A stretch of 6,995 nucleotides of DNA. It comes from an uncultured Collinsella sp. (GTDB taxonomy: Bacteria; Actinomycetota; Coriobacteriia; Coriobacteriales; Coriobacteriaceae). Within the stretch, counting starts at the first letter, position 1; each line of letters begins with the position of its first letter. The notes beneath the pieces are model-generated. The model searched no databases. It was not told the origin of the DNA and worked only from the letters and a program-made list of their open reading frames with translations. Where the stretch lies: positions 1 to 6,995 of the forward strand of contig URJD01000095.1 of the NCBI GenBank assembly GCA_900548075.1, written 5' to 3'. Positions 5,915 to 6,995 of this stretch are shown here, one piece after another. The position numbers and the translations under genes were made by a program.

Positions 5915-6792
5915 TTCGAAGCCCCTTTCAGCGTGAGGCGCAGGTAGTCATCAATGGTTGCCCGGTCGCAGGGAATCTCGGGAAAGGCCTCGAGCGTTTC
6001 GCGACGGTTGGGCACGAGCACGTCCACGCTGTAGGCGTGGCGGGTGGCATGGGCACCTTCGACGCAAGTCATAAGCCCGGCAGCCTGTGCTTGGGTACAG
6101 TGGGCGATGCCGGCGCGGTCGGTAATGTCCTCGCGCGGCAGGTCAAAAATAATCGCGCCATTATCGATGCAGATGACGCGATCAGCGGTGCGATCGAGGT
6201 CGGACGTAATGTGGCTCGAGAGCAGCACGCTGTGCTGGCCGTCGGCGACAAAGGCAAGCAGCTCATCAAGCAGTTCCTCGCGTGCCATGGGATCGAGGCC
6301 CGCGGTGGCTTCGTCCAAAACGAGCAGCTTGGCATTGTGGCTGAGTGCACAGGCAAGCTGCAGTTTCATGCCCATGCCGCGGGAGAGGTCCTTGACCTTT
6401 GTCTTGGGATCGAGGTCAAATCGGTTGATGAATCCGGCGAACGTTTCGCGGTCCCACGTGGGGTACGCCGGGCCTACGAGCGACTCGATCTGGCCCACTT
6501 TGAGCGTGGAGGGGAAGGGGCACGTGTCCAGGACAAGACCGACGCGGGAGCGTAGATGGCGTTGCAACTCATCGGGCGCGTCGGCGCCACAGCGTTGCCC
6601 AAACAGGTTCACTTCGCCGGCATCGAGCTTTATAAGCCCGAGAGCAGCTCGAATCGTCGTTGTTTTGCCAGCACCGTTGGCACCAACAAAGCCGACGATC
6701 TGGCCGGGCTCCACGGCAAGCGTGACGTCGCGCAGCGAAAAGCGGTCGCTTACAGTGCGTGAGATGCCTTTGAGTTCTAGCAAGTTTTGCAT
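5911..6792 (-). CDS. ABC transporter ATP-binding protein (YtrB/BcrA-like)
   Basis: A 293-residue cytoplasmic ATPase that powers the neighbouring permease. Seen in order are Walker A GANGAGKTT at 37-45, the Q-loop region VGLVLDTCPFP at 84-94 where Asp89 appears in place of the usual Gln, the group-typical YPTWD at 110-114, an ABC signature LSRGMGMKLQLA at 136-147 (LSRGM instead of LSGGQ), Walker B LLVLDE at 156-161 with E161, the D-loop GLDP at 165-168 and the H-loop His194 (SSH). A C-terminal extension of about 75 residues follows the NBD. SRGM/SKGM signatures and the YP.WD stretch are usual for ATPases found with GntR-type YtrA regulators, so they are not defects. The ATG at 6792 has AGAAAGG seven bases upstream. 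It follows the regulator after 23 bp and overlaps the permease by four bases. Confidence 0.94.
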   Translation of the reverse strand: MQNLLELKGISRTVSDRFSLRDVTLAVEPGQIVGFVGANGAGKTTTIRAALGLIKLDAGEVNLFGQRCGADAPDELQRHLRSRVGLVLDTCPFPSTLKVGQIESLVGPAYPTWDRETFAGFINRFDLDPKTKVKDLSRGMGMKLQLACALSHNAKLLVLDEATAGLDPMAREELLDELLAFVADGQHSVLLSSHITSDLDRTADRVICIDNGAIIFDLPREDITDRAGIAHCTQAQAAGLMTCVEGAHATRHAYSVDVLVPNRRETLEAFPEIPCDRATIDDYLRLTLKGASK

Positions 6793-6815
6793 GGTATAGC
6801 CTTTCTTGCAGATGG

Positions 6816-6995
6816 CTACTGCATGGTTTCGGGGGCCACCAGGTCGAGCATCTCGTGCAGTTTGTCGCGCGTGACGCCCAGGGTTTCGGCTTGGCTTGCC
6901 GCTTTCGCAAGCAGATCTTCGATATGGCAGAGCTGGTTTTCGCGCAAGAGCTCTTGGTTGCCCTCGGCGACAAAGCAGCCCTTGCCCTGCACGGT
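6816..6995 (-). CDS. GntR-family (YtrA-like) transcriptional regulator, C-terminal part
   Basis: Only the last 59 residues lie in the window. They read TVQGKGCFVAEGNQELLREN, then QLCHIEDLLAKAASQAETLG, ending in DKLHEMLDLVAPETMQ. TVQGKGCFVA is the characteristic end of the GntR winged-helix DNA-binding domain (beta-wing, G-x-G-x-F-V). The short helical tail with IE.LL..A...A..LG....L.EML is the small effector/dimer domain of the YtrA subfamily, which lacks the larger FadR or UTRA domains. YtrA-type proteins usually repress their own ABC operon; the promoter and operator would lie beyond 6995. The stop is 23 bp before the ATPase ATG, so the three genes are very likely one operon. The N-terminal helix-turn-helix is off-window. 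Confidence 0.87.
   Translation of the reverse strand, partial: TVQGKGCFVAEGNQELLRENQLCHIEDLLAKAASQAETLGVTRDKLHEMLDLVAPETMQ

Noticed and set aside
6044..6799. 251-residue plus-strand frame across the ABC ATPase
   Set aside because: Serine/arginine-rich antisense of a gene with full Walker A, signature, Walker B and H-loop motifs.

Overview
The window looks like a piece of a high-G+C Actinobacteria-type chromosome, most likely a gut Coriobacteriia such as Collinsella. That assignment is an inference from protein style, codon use and the gene repertoire (an EFR1-type flavodoxin/ferredoxin, a YtrA-like GntR/ABC cassette, and an extracellular solute-binding domain in what may be a sensor). It has not been checked by a search. 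No rRNA, tRNA, CRISPR array, transposase gene or phage gene is visible.

Layout. (1) 1-377, minus strand: the N-terminal part of a secreted or membrane-anchored protein with a type-3 solute-binding domain, cut by the window edge. (2) 378-621: an intergenic stretch with three 27-bp repeat units in direct, direct, inverted order. The last two form a perfect 22-bp inverted repeat ending about 70 bp before the next gene. (3) 622-3874, plus strand: four genes in one direction. They are a minimal two-helix K+ channel, a LOG-family nucleotide phosphoribohydrolase, a ClC-family anion transport protein and an EFR1-type flavodoxin-2x[4Fe-4S] protein. Spacing is 36, 125 and 35 bp. A hairpin followed by a T-run overlaps the ClC stop, so the four are probably not one simple operon. 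(4) 3890-4765, minus strand: an EamA/DMT-family transporter convergent with the EFR1 gene. (5) 4766-5215: a 450-bp non-coding stretch holding a 186-bp foldback element with 39-bp inverted arms, and a bidirectional terminator-like hairpin. (6) 5216-6995, minus strand: a tight cassette of a GntR/YtrA-type regulator (C-terminal part only), an ABC ATPase and an ABC-2 permease, the last two overlapping by ATGA.

How the genes work together. The only clear functional unit is the regulator-ATPase-permease cassette, which resembles YtrABC/BcrAB-type exporters that respond to cell-envelope stress. The K+ channel and ClC protein are both passive ion-transport candidates, but LOG and an intergenic gap separate them, so a joint role is speculative. 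The items most worth following up are the two non-coding repeat elements and the ClC protein, which by hand alignment lacks both glutamates that drive H+/Cl- exchange in E. coli ClC. I found no convincing new multi-gene system.
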